A stretch of DNA of 64,000 nucleotides, taken from assembly GCA_947589425.1 (NCBI GenBank), contig CANQAV010000002.1, positions 124,001-188,000 on the forward strand. The letters are read 5' to 3'. The notes under the pieces were generated by a model. That model was not told the origin of the DNA, made no database searches, and saw nothing but the letters and a program-made list of their open reading frames with translations. Both the position numbers and the translations under genes were made by a program. This document shows, one piece after another, positions 24,716 to 33,596 of this stretch (positions within the stretch are counted from its first letter, which is position 1; each line of letters begins with the position of its first letter). Source of the stretch: Candidatus Gastranaerophilales bacterium. GTDB taxonomy: Bacteria; Cyanobacteriota; Vampirovibrionia; Gastranaerophilales; Gastranaerophilaceae.

Positions 24716-27595
24716 ATGGAAAAAATCTTTAACCTCAGTTTTAAAAAGAATGATATTGAAAAACTGCTTTTAAATCTTGATCAAAATCCGTATTCTCAAA
24801 AAAATAAGGATTTCAGATATACTTTATCATTAATATATGAATTAATTGAAGAAGAATTTGCGGATACTTTTGATACCAAAAATCCTATTTTAAGACAGAC
24901 CGACATTAAATTTAACGGTAATGACGCAAGTTTTTTTATTACACCGCCATATAATTTTGATTACTATTTAAAGCAAAAAGGCTCTCTTTACCGCCTTCGC
25001 CCCCAGTATCAGGGAAGCGAGTACGGGTATAAAATAAATCCGGATATGTTTTTTGAATATTTTACGGGAGTGGATGAAAATCTTGATTTATCCGATTGCT
25101 CAAAAAATTACAAATTTTATTTTAATTTAATTCAATTTGTCAAAAAAACGGTTGAAAAGCTCAATTTCACTCCTGCGGTTAATTTCAGAAAAGATAGCTT
25201 CAGCATATTTTGGGAGCCGTATTTTAAAAATAAAGATTATACAAAAGCATATTGCGAAATTGTTGATAATGAATTTTTAGATGATAAAACCACAAAAAAA
25301 TTAATCGAGAGATATCTTAACTATTTAATTTTTACATTTTTATCGGTTAAAAATTATCGTTTTAAAGACCTTAAAGCTGCATCATACCTTGTTAAAAATA
25401 CTCTTCAAAAAAGAATGTTTAAAGGTAATGACTTAGCGGTTGATATTCAAAACTGGTTTGATGAAATGAGCCTCGGAAGCTATGATATCATCCCCGTCTT
25501 TAATATTGAACAATTAAGCGACGAAAAATTTCTGCTCAAAATTTTGGCTAAAAAGAAAACCGAAAATAAAATTATTCCACTTGAAGATCTGTCCGAAGAA
25601 GAAGCGGTTATAATTGAAAAACAGATAAATTGGGCAACAAAATATATTGAAGATTTGGAAGATGTTCAAATGGAGCTTGATTTATCGGGAGTTTATAAAT
25701 TAATTACCCAAATAACATATTACTTATCTCAAGCCGGCATGGAGGTAAATCTTCCCGAAGGATTAAATAACGTTATAATTCCGCATGCTTCAATTAATGC
25801 AAAAATTAAAGCAAAAAGAATAGATGATGTTAAAGAACTTCTCCAAAACCCCGTAGGCTCGACCATATCTCTTGATGAAATAATGAATTTTAAAGTGGAA
25901 ATTGCCCTTGGGGATGATGAAAAGATTTCAGCCGAAGAATTCAGAGAGCTTGCAGAAAATTCACAGGGGCTTATAAAATACAAAGAGAAATATATTTTAA
26001 TTGATAAAGAAGAAACCGACAAGCTTTTAAAACGCCTTGAAAAATCTCCAAACTTCACGGTTAATAAAATGCAGCTTCTGCACAATGCCCTGTCAGGCAA
26101 AATTGATGAATATGATTTTGATTATGACGAAGCATTTGCCCGTGTGATTTCGGACTTTACGAAGGTTGAAGATATTTCGCTTCCTCAAAAATTAGAGGGA
26201 ACTTTAAGAGCCTATCAGCAAATAGGCTTCAGATGGCTTTATACCAACATAGTTAAAGGTTTTGGCTGTTGTATTGCGGATGATATGGGGCTCGGTAAAA
26301 CAATTCAGGTAATAAGCCTTATTTTAAAATTGAAAGAAGAAAATAAACTAAAAAAGCCGGTTATAGTTGTATGTCCGACAACATTAATGGGAAACTGGAA
26401 AAGGGAGCTGAATACTTTTTCTCCTTCTCTTAAAGTCCTTGTATATCACGGTTTTAACAGGGAATTTTCTCTCGATTGCGACGTTATTTTAACAACGTAT
26501 GCAATTTTAAGAATTGATTCCGAAAAATTCCAAAAAACTCAATGGGATTTATTGGTAATTGATGAAGCTCAAAATATAAAAAATCCTACAACAAGCCAAA
26601 CTCAAGCAATTAAGGCAATTAAATCTCAAATGAAGGTTGCAATGACGGGTACTCCCGTTGAAAACAGGCTTTCCGAATTGTGGTCAATTTTTGACTTTAT
26701 AAACAAAGGATATTTAGGCTCTCTTAATGATTTTTCAAAAAATTATTCAATTCCCATCGAGCGCTTCAAGGAGCTTACAAGAGCGCAAAAACTTAAAAAA
26801 GCAATCAGCCCCTTTATGCTAAGACGTTTGAAAACAGATAAAACAATTATTTCAGACCTTCCCGAAAAAGTTGTGCTTGATGATTACTGCTATTTAACAA
26901 AAGCACAGGTTGCCCTCTATGAGCGCATCTTAAAAGAATCCATGAATAATATCACAAAATCCGACAGCAAAATGGGCAGACGAGGGGCAATATTTAAGCT
27001 TATTACAAATTTAAAACAGGTTTGCAATCATCCTTATCATTATCTTAAATACGGCGATATGTCGGCAAATGCTTCCGGAAAAACCCAAAAGCTTATTGAT
27101 ATATTAAAAAATATCACAGATAATGACGAAAAAGTGCTTGTTTTCACCCAATATAAGGAAATGGGCTCGATTTTGGAAAATATCATTGCGGAAGAATTTA
27201 ATCAAAATCCCCTGTTTTTCCATGGCAGCTTAAATGTTAAACAAAGAGAAGAAACAATCAAAGCTTTTCAAGAGGATTTAGAGCAGAAAATCATGATACT
27301 TTCTCTTAAAGCCGGAGGTTTGGGGCTTAATTTAACGAGTGCATCAAACGTAATACACTATGACCTTTGGTGGAATCCTGCCGTTGAAGATCAGGCCACA
27401 GACAGAACATATCGTATCGGACAGGATAAAAACGTTATGATACACAGGTTTATAACCCTTTCTACTTTTGAAGAAAAAATTGATAAAATTATAAAAGACA
27501 AAAGAGAGCTTGCAAATGCCGCTGTTTTTGAAGGAGAGAAAACAATTACCGAATTGTCGGATGATGAAATATATGAAATATTTTCTCTTGCTTAA
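24716..27595 (+). CDS. SNF2-family DNA translocase/helicase
   Basis: A 959-residue Swi2/Snf2 ATPase. About 1-480 is a large N-terminal region with no recognised zinc or SWIM motif. The ATPase core follows from about 490: LRAYQQIGFRWLYTN, Walker A in DDMGLGKTIQV, VVCPTTLMGNWKREL, motif II DEAQ (VIDEAQNIKNP), MTGTPVENRLSELWSIFDF, and in lobe 2 KVLVFTQYKEMG, LSLKAGGLGLNLTSA and QATDRTYRIGQ. These proteins move along duplex DNA and remodel bound proteins. Many bacteria carry one without a known role; some act in defence, but no partner genes are present. The gene probably starts with a very short leader. It is tail-to-tail with tmk, overlapping 4 bases. Confidence 0.93.
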   Translation: MEKIFNLSFKKNDIEKLLLNLDQNPYSQKNKDFRYTLSLIYELIEEEFADTFDTKNPILRQTDIKFNGNDASFFITPPYNFDYYLKQKGSLYRLRPQYQGSEYGYKINPDMFFEYFTGVDENLDLSDCSKNYKFYFNLIQFVKKTVEKLNFTPAVNFRKDSFSIFWEPYFKNKDYTKAYCEIVDNEFLDDKTTKKLIERYLNYLIFTFLSVKNYRFKDLKAASYLVKNTLQKRMFKGNDLAVDIQNWFDEMSLGSYDIIPVFNIEQLSDEKFLLKILAKKKTENKIIPLEDLSEEEAVIIEKQINWATKYIEDLEDVQMELDLSGVYKLITQITYYLSQAGMEVNLPEGLNNVIIPHASINAKIKAKRIDDVKELLQNPVGSTISLDEIMNFKVEIALGDDEKISAEEFRELAENSQGLIKYKEKYILIDKEETDKLLKRLEKSPNFTVNKMQLLHNALSGKIDEYDFDYDEAFARVISDFTKVEDISLPQKLEGTLRAYQQIGFRWLYTNIVKGFGCCIADDMGLGKTIQVISLILKLKEENKLKKPVIVVCPTTLMGNWKRELNTFSPSLKVLVYHGFNREFSLDCDVILTTYAILRIDSEKFQKTQWDLLVIDEAQNIKNPTTSQTQAIKAIKSQMKVAMTGTPVENRLSELWSIFDFINKGYLGSLNDFSKNYSIPIERFKELTRAQKLKKAISPFMLRRLKTDKTIISDLPEKVVLDDYCYLTKAQVALYERILKESMNNITKSDSKMGRRGAIFKLITNLKQVCNHPYHYLKYGDMSANASGKTQKLIDILKNITDNDEKVLVFTQYKEMGSILENIIAEEFNQNPLFFHGSLNVKQREETIKAFQEDLEQKIMILSLKAGGLGLNLTSASNVIHYDLWWNPAVEDQATDRTYRIGQDKNVMIHRFITLSTFEEKIDKIIKDKRELANAAVFEGEKTITELSDDEIYEIFSLA

Positions 27596-28245
27596 AGAAG
27601 CTTGTCTACTTCGGCTTTTATAATATTATGGATTTCTTCTTTGGGTTTTGTGCCGTCAAGTTCAATAAAACCGTATTCTTTTTTCAATTTTCCGTATTCT
27701 TCAAGACATCTTTTTTGATATATTTCAAAACTGTTATAAGTATCTACGCTCAGTCCTATATCTCGTCCCGATTCAAAGTAGTCTAAAACGCCGTTCTTTG
27801 CAATTAATCTTTTAATTAAAATATCCGGCGGAACATTTAAATAAAATACTAAATCAGGCTTCGGAGCAAAACTGTATAAACTTTTTACCCAATTAATATC
27901 ATGACCTCTCACGGAATCACGAACAAAAGCGGTATAGATGTATCTGTCCATTAAAACAACAAAACCCGCTTTTAGTGCCGGAATAATTTCGTTTTCAAGT
28001 CTGTCGGTATAGTCTGCTGCGTAAAGAAGAGAAAAAGTCGTTGTGTTCAGGAGATTTCTTTCTTTGGCATCATTTATCACGCCCGAAATTAATCTTGACG
28101 TTTTCCATTCGGAAACGGCAACGCCGTATCCTTTATATTTTATATATTCGTCTAAAAGGTTAACCTGTGTTGATTTTCCCGAGCCGTCAGTTCCTTCTAT
28201 AACTATTAAAAGTCCTTCTCCGTTTTGGTTTTTTTTAATTTCCAT
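27592..28245 (-). CDS. Thymidylate kinase-like protein 1
   Basis: A 217-residue P-loop kinase. It has EGTDGSGKST at residues 17-26, a SEWKTSRLI segment, DRYIYTAFVRD with the DR motif, and FYLNVPPDILIKRL in the core. This matches the thymidylate kinase family, which phosphorylates dTMP to dTDP. The DRY segment continues YTAFVRDSVRG rather than the usual S-x-AYQ-x2-RG, so substrate choice may differ from classical Tmk. It is followed closely by a paralogue (2-base gap), which is the unusual feature. Both face the SNF2 gene tail-to-tail. Confidence 0.8.
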   Translation of the reverse strand: MEIKKNQNGEGLLIVIEGTDGSGKSTQVNLLDEYIKYKGYGVAVSEWKTSRLISGVINDAKERNLLNTTTFSLLYAADYTDRLENEIIPALKAGFVVLMDRYIYTAFVRDSVRGHDINWVKSLYSFAPKPDLVFYLNVPPDILIKRLIAKNGVLDYFESGRDIGLSVDTYNSFEIYQKRCLEEYGKLKKEYGFIELDGTKPKEEIHNIIKAEVDKLL

Positions 28246-28247
28246 AT

Positions 28248-28928
28248 TTATCCTTCAATGTGTATCCCTCTTTTATTAAGCAATTCGGATACATTTTTTC
28301 TAATAAATTCTTGTTTTTGACGAATTGTCTGCATGGCATCAATTTTAATCAGACCAAATTCGTCCGTCATTTTTTTATATTGTTCAACAATCCTGTTTTG
28401 AAAGAGAACATAACTTTTGTACGGATTATTGGATAACTTCATATCCATGCCGGCTTCATAAAAGCCCGGCTGGCGATTTGAGCAAATGCGCTCAAGGCTG
28501 TCTTTGGGACTTACATCAAAGTAAAAAGTCATATCGGGTTTAATTGCAAATCCATACATATTTCTAACCCATTCAGGGTCAACATCACGTGCTACATCAC
28601 GGGCAAATGCCGTATATACATATCTGTCCGCCAAAACAACAAAACCCGCTTTAAGCGCCGGTTTAATAGTCCTTTCAAGCCTGTCTGCAAAGTCAACTGC
28701 GTGCAAAAGAGAAAACGTTCTTCCAGACAATAAGTTTTTCTTTTTCGCTTTTTTTGTAGTTTTTGATATTAATTCCGAAGAATTCCACTGGGTTAAAACA
28801 ACGTCAATTCCTTTTTGTTTTAAAAAGCTGTGTAACAGTTCAATCTGTGTTGATTTGCCTGAGCCGTCAATTCCTTCTACACAAATTAACACCCCCTGAT
28901 AGCTATGTTTTTTTGAAAATCTTAACAT
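28248..28928 (-). CDS. Thymidylate kinase-like protein 2
   Basis: A 226-residue paralogue of the downstream gene and the first gene of the pair. The P-loop is EGIDGSGKST (residues 18-27). It shares LKAGFVVLADRYVYTAFARD, KPDMTFYFDVSP and the general length. Similar but not identical residues at the nucleotide-binding loop (WNSSELI against WKTSRLI) suggest an old duplication with divergence. One copy may phosphorylate dTMP and the other a different monophosphate, or the two may form a heterodimer. A divergent promoter region of 60-70 bases separates it from the membrane-protein gene at 29003. Confidence 0.78.
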   Translation of the reverse strand: MLRFSKKHSYQGVLICVEGIDGSGKSTQIELLHSFLKQKGIDVVLTQWNSSELISKTTKKAKKKNLLSGRTFSLLHAVDFADRLERTIKPALKAGFVVLADRYVYTAFARDVARDVDPEWVRNMYGFAIKPDMTFYFDVSPKDSLERICSNRQPGFYEAGMDMKLSNNPYKSYVLFQNRIVEQYKKMTDEFGLIKIDAMQTIRQKQEFIRKNVSELLNKRGIHIEG

Positions 28929-29002
28929 TTCTTACCTTGTTTTTTGCTGTGCATATAATATATTAATAATAGAATATATAATGAGAAATGTATAGAGGAA
29001 TT

Positions 29003-29836
29003 ATGATAATTAATTTAATAAAAAAATCATACGGAACAATCATGGAAAACCCGGCAATAATGCTTTTCTTTGTGCTGTTTTTAATGGTTTTTAATTATCT
29101 TGCATCTTGGGTTTTATTGGTTAACAGTAAAAATATTGCAATAATATTAATTGTATGTATGTTTTTATGCTGCTGTGCATTTTTTTCCGGCTGGCTTCAG
29201 GTTATAAAAGAAAGCCATGAAAAAGATAAATTTAAAGAAAAAAACATGGGCTCAATTTTTTTGGAAGGGGTCGGTAAAAATATAACTTCAATAATAATAG
29301 GTGTTTTATTGTACTCTGTCATTTCATTTTTAGTTGCTTTTTTATCAAGCGAGATTGCGCAAACGATTTTTGGAAGTCTTGATGATATAGTTAAAGGATT
29401 TTTATCTGCATCTGCTCAGAATATAACTTTTAACCAATATTTCAACAATCTTTCCCTTGATGACAAATATATTGTTTATTCTTGGCAAATCAGTATTTTG
29501 TTGGGATTGGCATTAATGAACTTTATATTTTTGTTTTATTTTCCGGCAATTTTGGACGAAAAAAAATATAATTCCTTTTTAAAACCTTTTGTTGCAATAA
29601 AAAATATGTTTTGTTTTTTGTTCAAAAATTTTTTCGGGATTTTGGGTTTTTATATTTTAATTAACCTTTTTTATTTCGCCTTGATTGTCTTAAGGGCTTT
29701 AATGGGTGCAAATATTCTTTTGTCAATGATTTTCTTCTTTATTTATATTTGTTTTCTGTCTTTTGTTATTATGCTAATATTTAACTACTATGAAGAAAAA
29801 AATAGTTGTAATAACGGGTCCGACGGCATCGGGTAA
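29003..29836 (+). CDS. Membrane protein of unknown function
   Basis: A 277-residue protein with about six hydrophobic segments. The first part carries LIKKSYGTIMENPAIMLFFVLF; a central soluble loop at about 115-155 is rich in Ser, Asn and Asp. No family was recognised. It has the general look of the stress-membrane or DUF4013-like groups, but no diagnostic motif is visible. ATG 29003 is preferred because AGAGGA lies 5 bases before it; a TATAAT at 28977 would start a short leader. The last 47 bases overlap miaA, so the pair is probably translationally coupled. Confidence 0.75.
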   Translation: MIINLIKKSYGTIMENPAIMLFFVLFLMVFNYLASWVLLVNSKNIAIILIVCMFLCCCAFFSGWLQVIKESHEKDKFKEKNMGSIFLEGVGKNITSIIIGVLLYSVISFLVAFLSSEIAQTIFGSLDDIVKGFLSASAQNITFNQYFNNLSLDDKYIVYSWQISILLGLALMNFIFLFYFPAILDEKKYNSFLKPFVAIKNMFCFLFKNFFGILGFYILINLFYFALIVLRALMGANILLSMIFFFIYICFLSFVIMLIFNYYEEKNSCNNGSDGIG

Positions 29837-30662
29837 GACGAGCGCCTCAATAAGTCTTGCAAAAGAGATTGATGCTTCAATAATTTGCGCCGATTCAAGG
29901 ATTGTATACAGGGGACTTGATATAGTAAGTGCGAAGCCTGCAACTTCCGAAAGAGAAGGAATTAAACATTATTTAATTGATATATTAGAGCCCCTAAGCG
30001 AGTTTTCGGCGGGTGATTTTGTAAAATATGCGGATGAAATCATTAATAATACCGATAAAAATATAATTATCTCGGGCGGAAGCTGGTTTTATATAAAAAG
30101 CCTGCTTGATGATTATGAGCTTATAAAAAGTTCTTCCGACAAAAAATTAAGAGAAGAATTGGAAAAATTAAATGCTTCGGAGCTTTGGGAAAAATTAAAA
30201 TCTATTGATGAAAAAAGAGCAAATCAAATTCATCCGAATAACAAAGAAAAAGTCATACGCTCAATTGAAATGTGCCTTGAGCTTAAAATGCCCGTGAGCG
30301 AATATAAAAGAAAACCAAACAAAAAATATGATGCAAAATGGTATATGTTTGATTTTGAACGGGATGTTTTATATGAAAGGATTAACGAAAGAGTAGATTT
30401 AATGATTAAAGTTGGTCTTTATGACGAGTGGAAAAAAAACAGTTTGCTATATCCCCATTCAAAAATTTTATATAATACAATAGGATATAAAGAATTTTTT
30501 GAACTTGAAGAAGGAAAATATAAAACATTTGATGAAGCTGTTGATAAAATAAAACAACACACAAGAAATTTTGCAAAAAGACAGCTTACTTATTTTAAAA
30601 GCAACAAAGAAATCAAAAAAATAAAAGATTATAAAGAAATTTTAAGGGATTTGAAGATATGA
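29790..30662 (+). CDS. miaA: tRNA dimethylallyltransferase
   Basis: A 290-residue enzyme that adds a dimethylallyl group to A37 of tRNAs reading UNN codons. The P-loop is VVITGPTASGKTSA. The substrate strand ICADSRIVYRGLDIVSAKP takes the place of the usual ADS-x-QVYRG. SGGSWFYIKSL and the C-terminal QHTRNFAKRQLTYFK, where the tRNA is held, are standard. Length is slightly short of typical (300-310). It overlaps the preceding membrane gene and has a 4-base overlap with the next ORF, so three genes share one message. Confidence 0.94.
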   Translation: MKKKIVVITGPTASGKTSASISLAKEIDASIICADSRIVYRGLDIVSAKPATSEREGIKHYLIDILEPLSEFSAGDFVKYADEIINNTDKNIIISGGSWFYIKSLLDDYELIKSSSDKKLREELEKLNASELWEKLKSIDEKRANQIHPNNKEKVIRSIEMCLELKMPVSEYKRKPNKKYDAKWYMFDFERDVLYERINERVDLMIKVGLYDEWKKNSLLYPHSKILYNTIGYKEFFELEEGKYKTFDEAVDKIKQHTRNFAKRQLTYFKSNKEIKKIKDYKEILRDLKI

Positions 30663-31207
30663 AAAAGTTAACCGTTTTATTTATATTTTTACTTTTTTTA
30701 TGCGCTTTTGCGCAGGATGAAGTCGTACAGGGCAGTATAAAATATAATGAAGCAACCGCAAAAATTGAAGCATTTAAAAATGTTGAGAAAAAAATTGATA
30801 TGCATAAATTCAAAGATTATTTTACGGATAAAAACAGAAAGCAAAATCTTGAACTTATGAAAAATGATATATTTCAAATTGAGACAAGAAGCCTTTTTCC
30901 TTTTTATGTGAAAGATGCGATTATTGCTTATGCAATTGTATATTCATCAGACAGCCGATACACTTTTTATTATAACTATATAGGCAAATTGATGAAAATT
31001 GAAATACTTGAAGATGATATTTCAAAAAAGCGCACATTCGGATATTCAAGATTTGGTAATTTAATAAGCGTGTCCTTTGAAGCAGGGGACAATGAACAGT
31101 TTGTATACAATGAAAAAGGAAAATTGATTGCACATTGGCTTGATGATACATTGGTTTCCGAAAATAATAAAGATACAAGATTCTTCAAAATTACCCGTTC
31201 AAAATAA
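30659..31207 (+). CDS. Secreted protein of unknown function
   Basis: A 182-residue protein with a signal peptide (KKLTVLFIFLLFLCAFAQ). The mature part is charged and beta-rich. Its second half has a repeated pattern of Tyr and Gly with short strands (YTFYYNYIGKLMKIEI, FVYNEKGKLIAHWLDD) reminiscent of RHS/YD-type beta repeats. No enzymatic motif is visible. It overlaps the miaA stop by ATGA and is probably cotranscribed. The C-terminus is basic. Confidence 0.7.
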   Translation: MKKLTVLFIFLLFLCAFAQDEVVQGSIKYNEATAKIEAFKNVEKKIDMHKFKDYFTDKNRKQNLELMKNDIFQIETRSLFPFYVKDAIIAYAIVYSSDSRYTFYYNYIGKLMKIEILEDDISKKRTFGYSRFGNLISVSFEAGDNEQFVYNEKGKLIAHWLDDTLVSENNKDTRFFKITRSK

Positions 31208-31209
31208 AT

Positions 31210-31237
31210 AAGGTCAAGCAGGTAAATACTTGACCTT
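31210..31237. terminator. Hairpin between convergent genes, possible terminator
   Basis: AAGGTCAAG pairs with CTTGACCTT around a 10-base loop. No clear T-run follows on either strand, so termination strength is doubtful. Its position between two converging genes supports the call. Confidence 0.4.
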
Positions 31238-31267
31238 GAAAATAGTTGAATTAACCGATTTTCTCAA

Positions 31268-31570
31268 TTAATCCGCTCCTTCGACCGAAATTGGGTCAAA
31301 TCCCAATGTCTTTACAATGTGGTTTAGTTCCGCTTCTTCAAGTGTTGCCAATTCCTCTATTTCAAATTCTTCCACGAAGGCAAGAATTTCATCCTGACTC
31401 ATTGAAAAAATAGGCGAAACATATCCTTTTTCGGATGATGATATCAATTCAAGTTCTTTGATATCAGTCTTCAAAGGAGCCTTGACTTCTTTTTGAGAAG
31501 ACTTTAAAATTTCTTCTCTCAGAATTTGGGCAAGCCTTGTTTCTTCAGATGTCAGTTTTTTCCTTTCCAT
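31268..31570 (-). CDS. Small acidic protein of unknown function downstream of rpoD
   Basis: A 100-residue protein, mostly helical and rich in Glu and Leu. ELELISSSEKGYVSPIFSM and VEEFEIEELATLEEAELNHI have two acidic, leucine-rich halves. No known fold or DNA-binding motif was recognised. ATG 31570 is preferred because AAGGTG lies 8 bases before it; the GTG at 31579 adds three residues. It lies 87 bases downstream of rpoD in the same direction, so it may be cotranscribed with the main sigma factor. Confidence 0.65.
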   Translation of the reverse strand: MERKKLTSEETRLAQILREEILKSSQKEVKAPLKTDIKELELISSSEKGYVSPIFSMSQDEILAFVEEFEIEELATLEEAELNHIVKTLGFDPISVEGAD

Positions 31571-31657
31571 TGTTAACACACCTTTCTTACTATGTTTATC
31601 GGCAGGTGCATATAAAAATTTAGAATTTATAACATCTTTTTTACAAAACTTTACAAA

Positions 31658-32668
31658 TTATTCCATGCCTATATAATTTTTAAGATTAACCGAAAGATTT
31701 TTATTTCGGCAAAGTTTCTTTAATTTTGCTATTGCACGGGTTTCGATTTGTCTTATTCTTTCTCTTGAAACTCCGTAGCGGGAGCCTATTTCATCAAGAG
31801 TTTTTTTCTGACCGTTGTTATCAAGCCCGTATCTCATGATTAAAACGTCTTTTTCTTTTGGATTTAGCTGATTGAGCATTTTTTGAACATCTTCAAGCAG
31901 ATTTTCCTGGGTAACTTTTGTATCTGGAGTTGCGTGGGTATCATCCACAATAAAATCCGCAATTTTTGAAGTTTCGTCTTTTTGGTTTGCAGGTGTTTCA
32001 ATTGATATTGTGCTTTGAGAGCTTTTCATTAATTGAACGAGCTTGTTGGGGGGCATGTCGACCCTTTTTGCAATTTCTTCTTTTGTGGGAACTCTGTTTA
32101 GTTCGGTTGAAAGCTCAATTGTTGCTCTTTTGATTTTTGACAGAGTTTCAATCATATGAACCGGAAGCCTTATCATTCTTGATTTGTCGGCTATCCCTCT
32201 TGTAATTGCCTGCTGTATCCACCATGTTGCATAGGTTGAAAATTTATATCCTTTTGAATAGTCAAATTTTTCCGCCGCTTTCATAAGTCCGAGATTTCCT
32301 TCCTGAATTAAATCAAGGAAGGAGAGCCCTCTTCCTATATATTTTTTTGCGATTGATACAACAAGTCTTAAATTTGCATTGATTAAAATTTCACGTGCTT
32401 TTTGAGAGTGATTTTCTTTTATCTGGCGGGCAACTTCAAGTTCGTCTTCAAAGCTTAAAAGGGGGATTTTTCCTATTTGCTGAAGGTAAATTTTAACCGA
32501 ATCATCCGCAACTATTGATTTATAATCTTCTGTTTGTTTTTGTTCGTCTTGTTCATTATCTTCACTTTGCGAAGCTATATCGTTTTCAATTGCTAAAAGA
32601 GTATCGTCATCTATATCGTCATATAAAAAATCGCTATTGAAATTTTTATCCTCAATATTCTGTTTCAT
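31658..32668 (-). CDS. rpoD: RNA polymerase sigma factor, group 1/2 (RpoD type)
   Basis: A 336-residue sigma-70 factor. Region 1.2 is DSVKIYLQQIGKIPLLSFED. Region 2 follows with NLRLVVSIAKKYIGRG, FLDLIQEGNLGLMKAAEKFD and FSTYATWWIQQAITR. Region 3 is VHMIETLSKI and region 4.2 is TLDEIGSRYGVSRERIRQIE. The acidic N-terminus (residues 1-55) is much shorter than region 1.1 of proteobacterial RpoD, as in cyanobacteria and Gram-positives. It is probably the housekeeping factor, but a group 2 factor cannot be excluded. ATG 32668 with GGGAGA before it is the best start. It would recognise the TATAAT boxes found across this window. Confidence 0.92.
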   Translation of the reverse strand: MKQNIEDKNFNSDFLYDDIDDDTLLAIENDIASQSEDNEQDEQKQTEDYKSIVADDSVKIYLQQIGKIPLLSFEDELEVARQIKENHSQKAREILINANLRLVVSIAKKYIGRGLSFLDLIQEGNLGLMKAAEKFDYSKGYKFSTYATWWIQQAITRGIADKSRMIRLPVHMIETLSKIKRATIELSTELNRVPTKEEIAKRVDMPPNKLVQLMKSSQSTISIETPANQKDETSKIADFIVDDTHATPDTKVTQENLLEDVQKMLNQLNPKEKDVLIMRYGLDNNGQKKTLDEIGSRYGVSRERIRQIETRAIAKLKKLCRNKNLSVNLKNYIGME

Positions 32669-32727
32669 TTTTTTCTCCCGCAATATGGCTATTATACATC
32701 ATTTTGCGATTTTAGTAAAAATTGATT

Positions 32728-33483
32728 TCACTTTTTTGTCTTAATTTGCCTTAGAGCCTCATACATAATAATTGCAGATGCTAAAGATACATTTAAAGAT
32801 TCAAAATTGCTTTCAATTTTTACGGTAAAATCCGCTTTGTTTAAAATTGTTTTGGATATGCCCGAGCCTTCGGAGCCCATAACAAGGGCAAAATTCATAT
32901 CCGTGTAATCAATTTCATAATAATTATCTTTAGCTTGCATTTGTGTAGCAATTACCCAGAAGTCGTTTTTTTTCAATAAATCAATACCCGCTGACAGGCT
33001 AGTTGTTTTTATAATCGGAATATGATTTATTGCACCGGATGAAATTTTCTCAACCGTTGAATTAACGGGACAGCTTCTGTGATTTGAGAGCATGATTCCG
33101 TCAAAACCTGCGCAAACCGCTGTTCTGATTATAGCGCCGAGGTTATGGGGGTCATTAATCGAATCAAGTATTATAAGTTTTTTATATCCTTCTTTTTTAA
33201 TATTTAAAAAATCATCAAGTTCAATATATTCAACGGGTGAAACAGAAGCAATTACACCTTGAAAATTAACATCATTATCAAAATGTTCTTTGAATTTTTG
33301 TAAACTTGTTTTTTGAATTATGATTTTGTTCAAATTGGCGCAATCAATGATTTTCTTAAGTTTGTTATCATATGAAATATTATTTTGAATGTAAATTTTG
33401 TTAATTCTTTTCGGATTGTTAAGAATTGCTTCAAGGGTTGGATTTTTTCCGTAAATTAAGGTATTGTTTTCTTTTGCATCCAT
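32728..33483 (-). CDS. rlmB: 23S rRNA (guanosine-2'-O)-methyltransferase, SpoU family
   Basis: A 251-residue SpoU/TrmH-type methyltransferase. The substrate-binding N-domain includes LIYGKNPTLEAILNNPKRI. The knot domain has motif 1 (LDSINDPHNLGAIIRTA), motif 2 (ALVMGSEGSGIS) and motif 3 (NVSLASAIIMYEALRQ). This matches the RlmB subgroup, which methylates G2251 of 23S rRNA; related TrmH enzymes act on tRNA. ATG 33483 is preferred, with AGGTG 6 bases before it. It is 59 bases upstream of rpoD on the same strand. Confidence 0.88.
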   Translation of the reverse strand: MDAKENNTLIYGKNPTLEAILNNPKRINKIYIQNNISYDNKLKKIIDCANLNKIIIQKTSLQKFKEHFDNDVNFQGVIASVSPVEYIELDDFLNIKKEGYKKLIILDSINDPHNLGAIIRTAVCAGFDGIMLSNHRSCPVNSTVEKISSGAINHIPIIKTTSLSAGIDLLKKNDFWVIATQMQAKDNYYEIDYTDMNFALVMGSEGSGISKTILNKADFTVKIESNFESLNVSLASAIIMYEALRQIKTKK

Positions 33484-33596
33484 TTTTGTCACCTATATAA
33501 TGTATATTATTGTAAAGAAGTACTACCATTTTATTTTATTATTGTATTATAAAATAAAAGAGTACATGAATATTAAAAATAGAATTTTATAGAGAG

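Noticed and set aside
25729..26100. 123-codon ORF opposite the SNF2 gene
   Set aside because: Antisense shadow with Ser/Phe/Ile-rich composition inside a clear gene.
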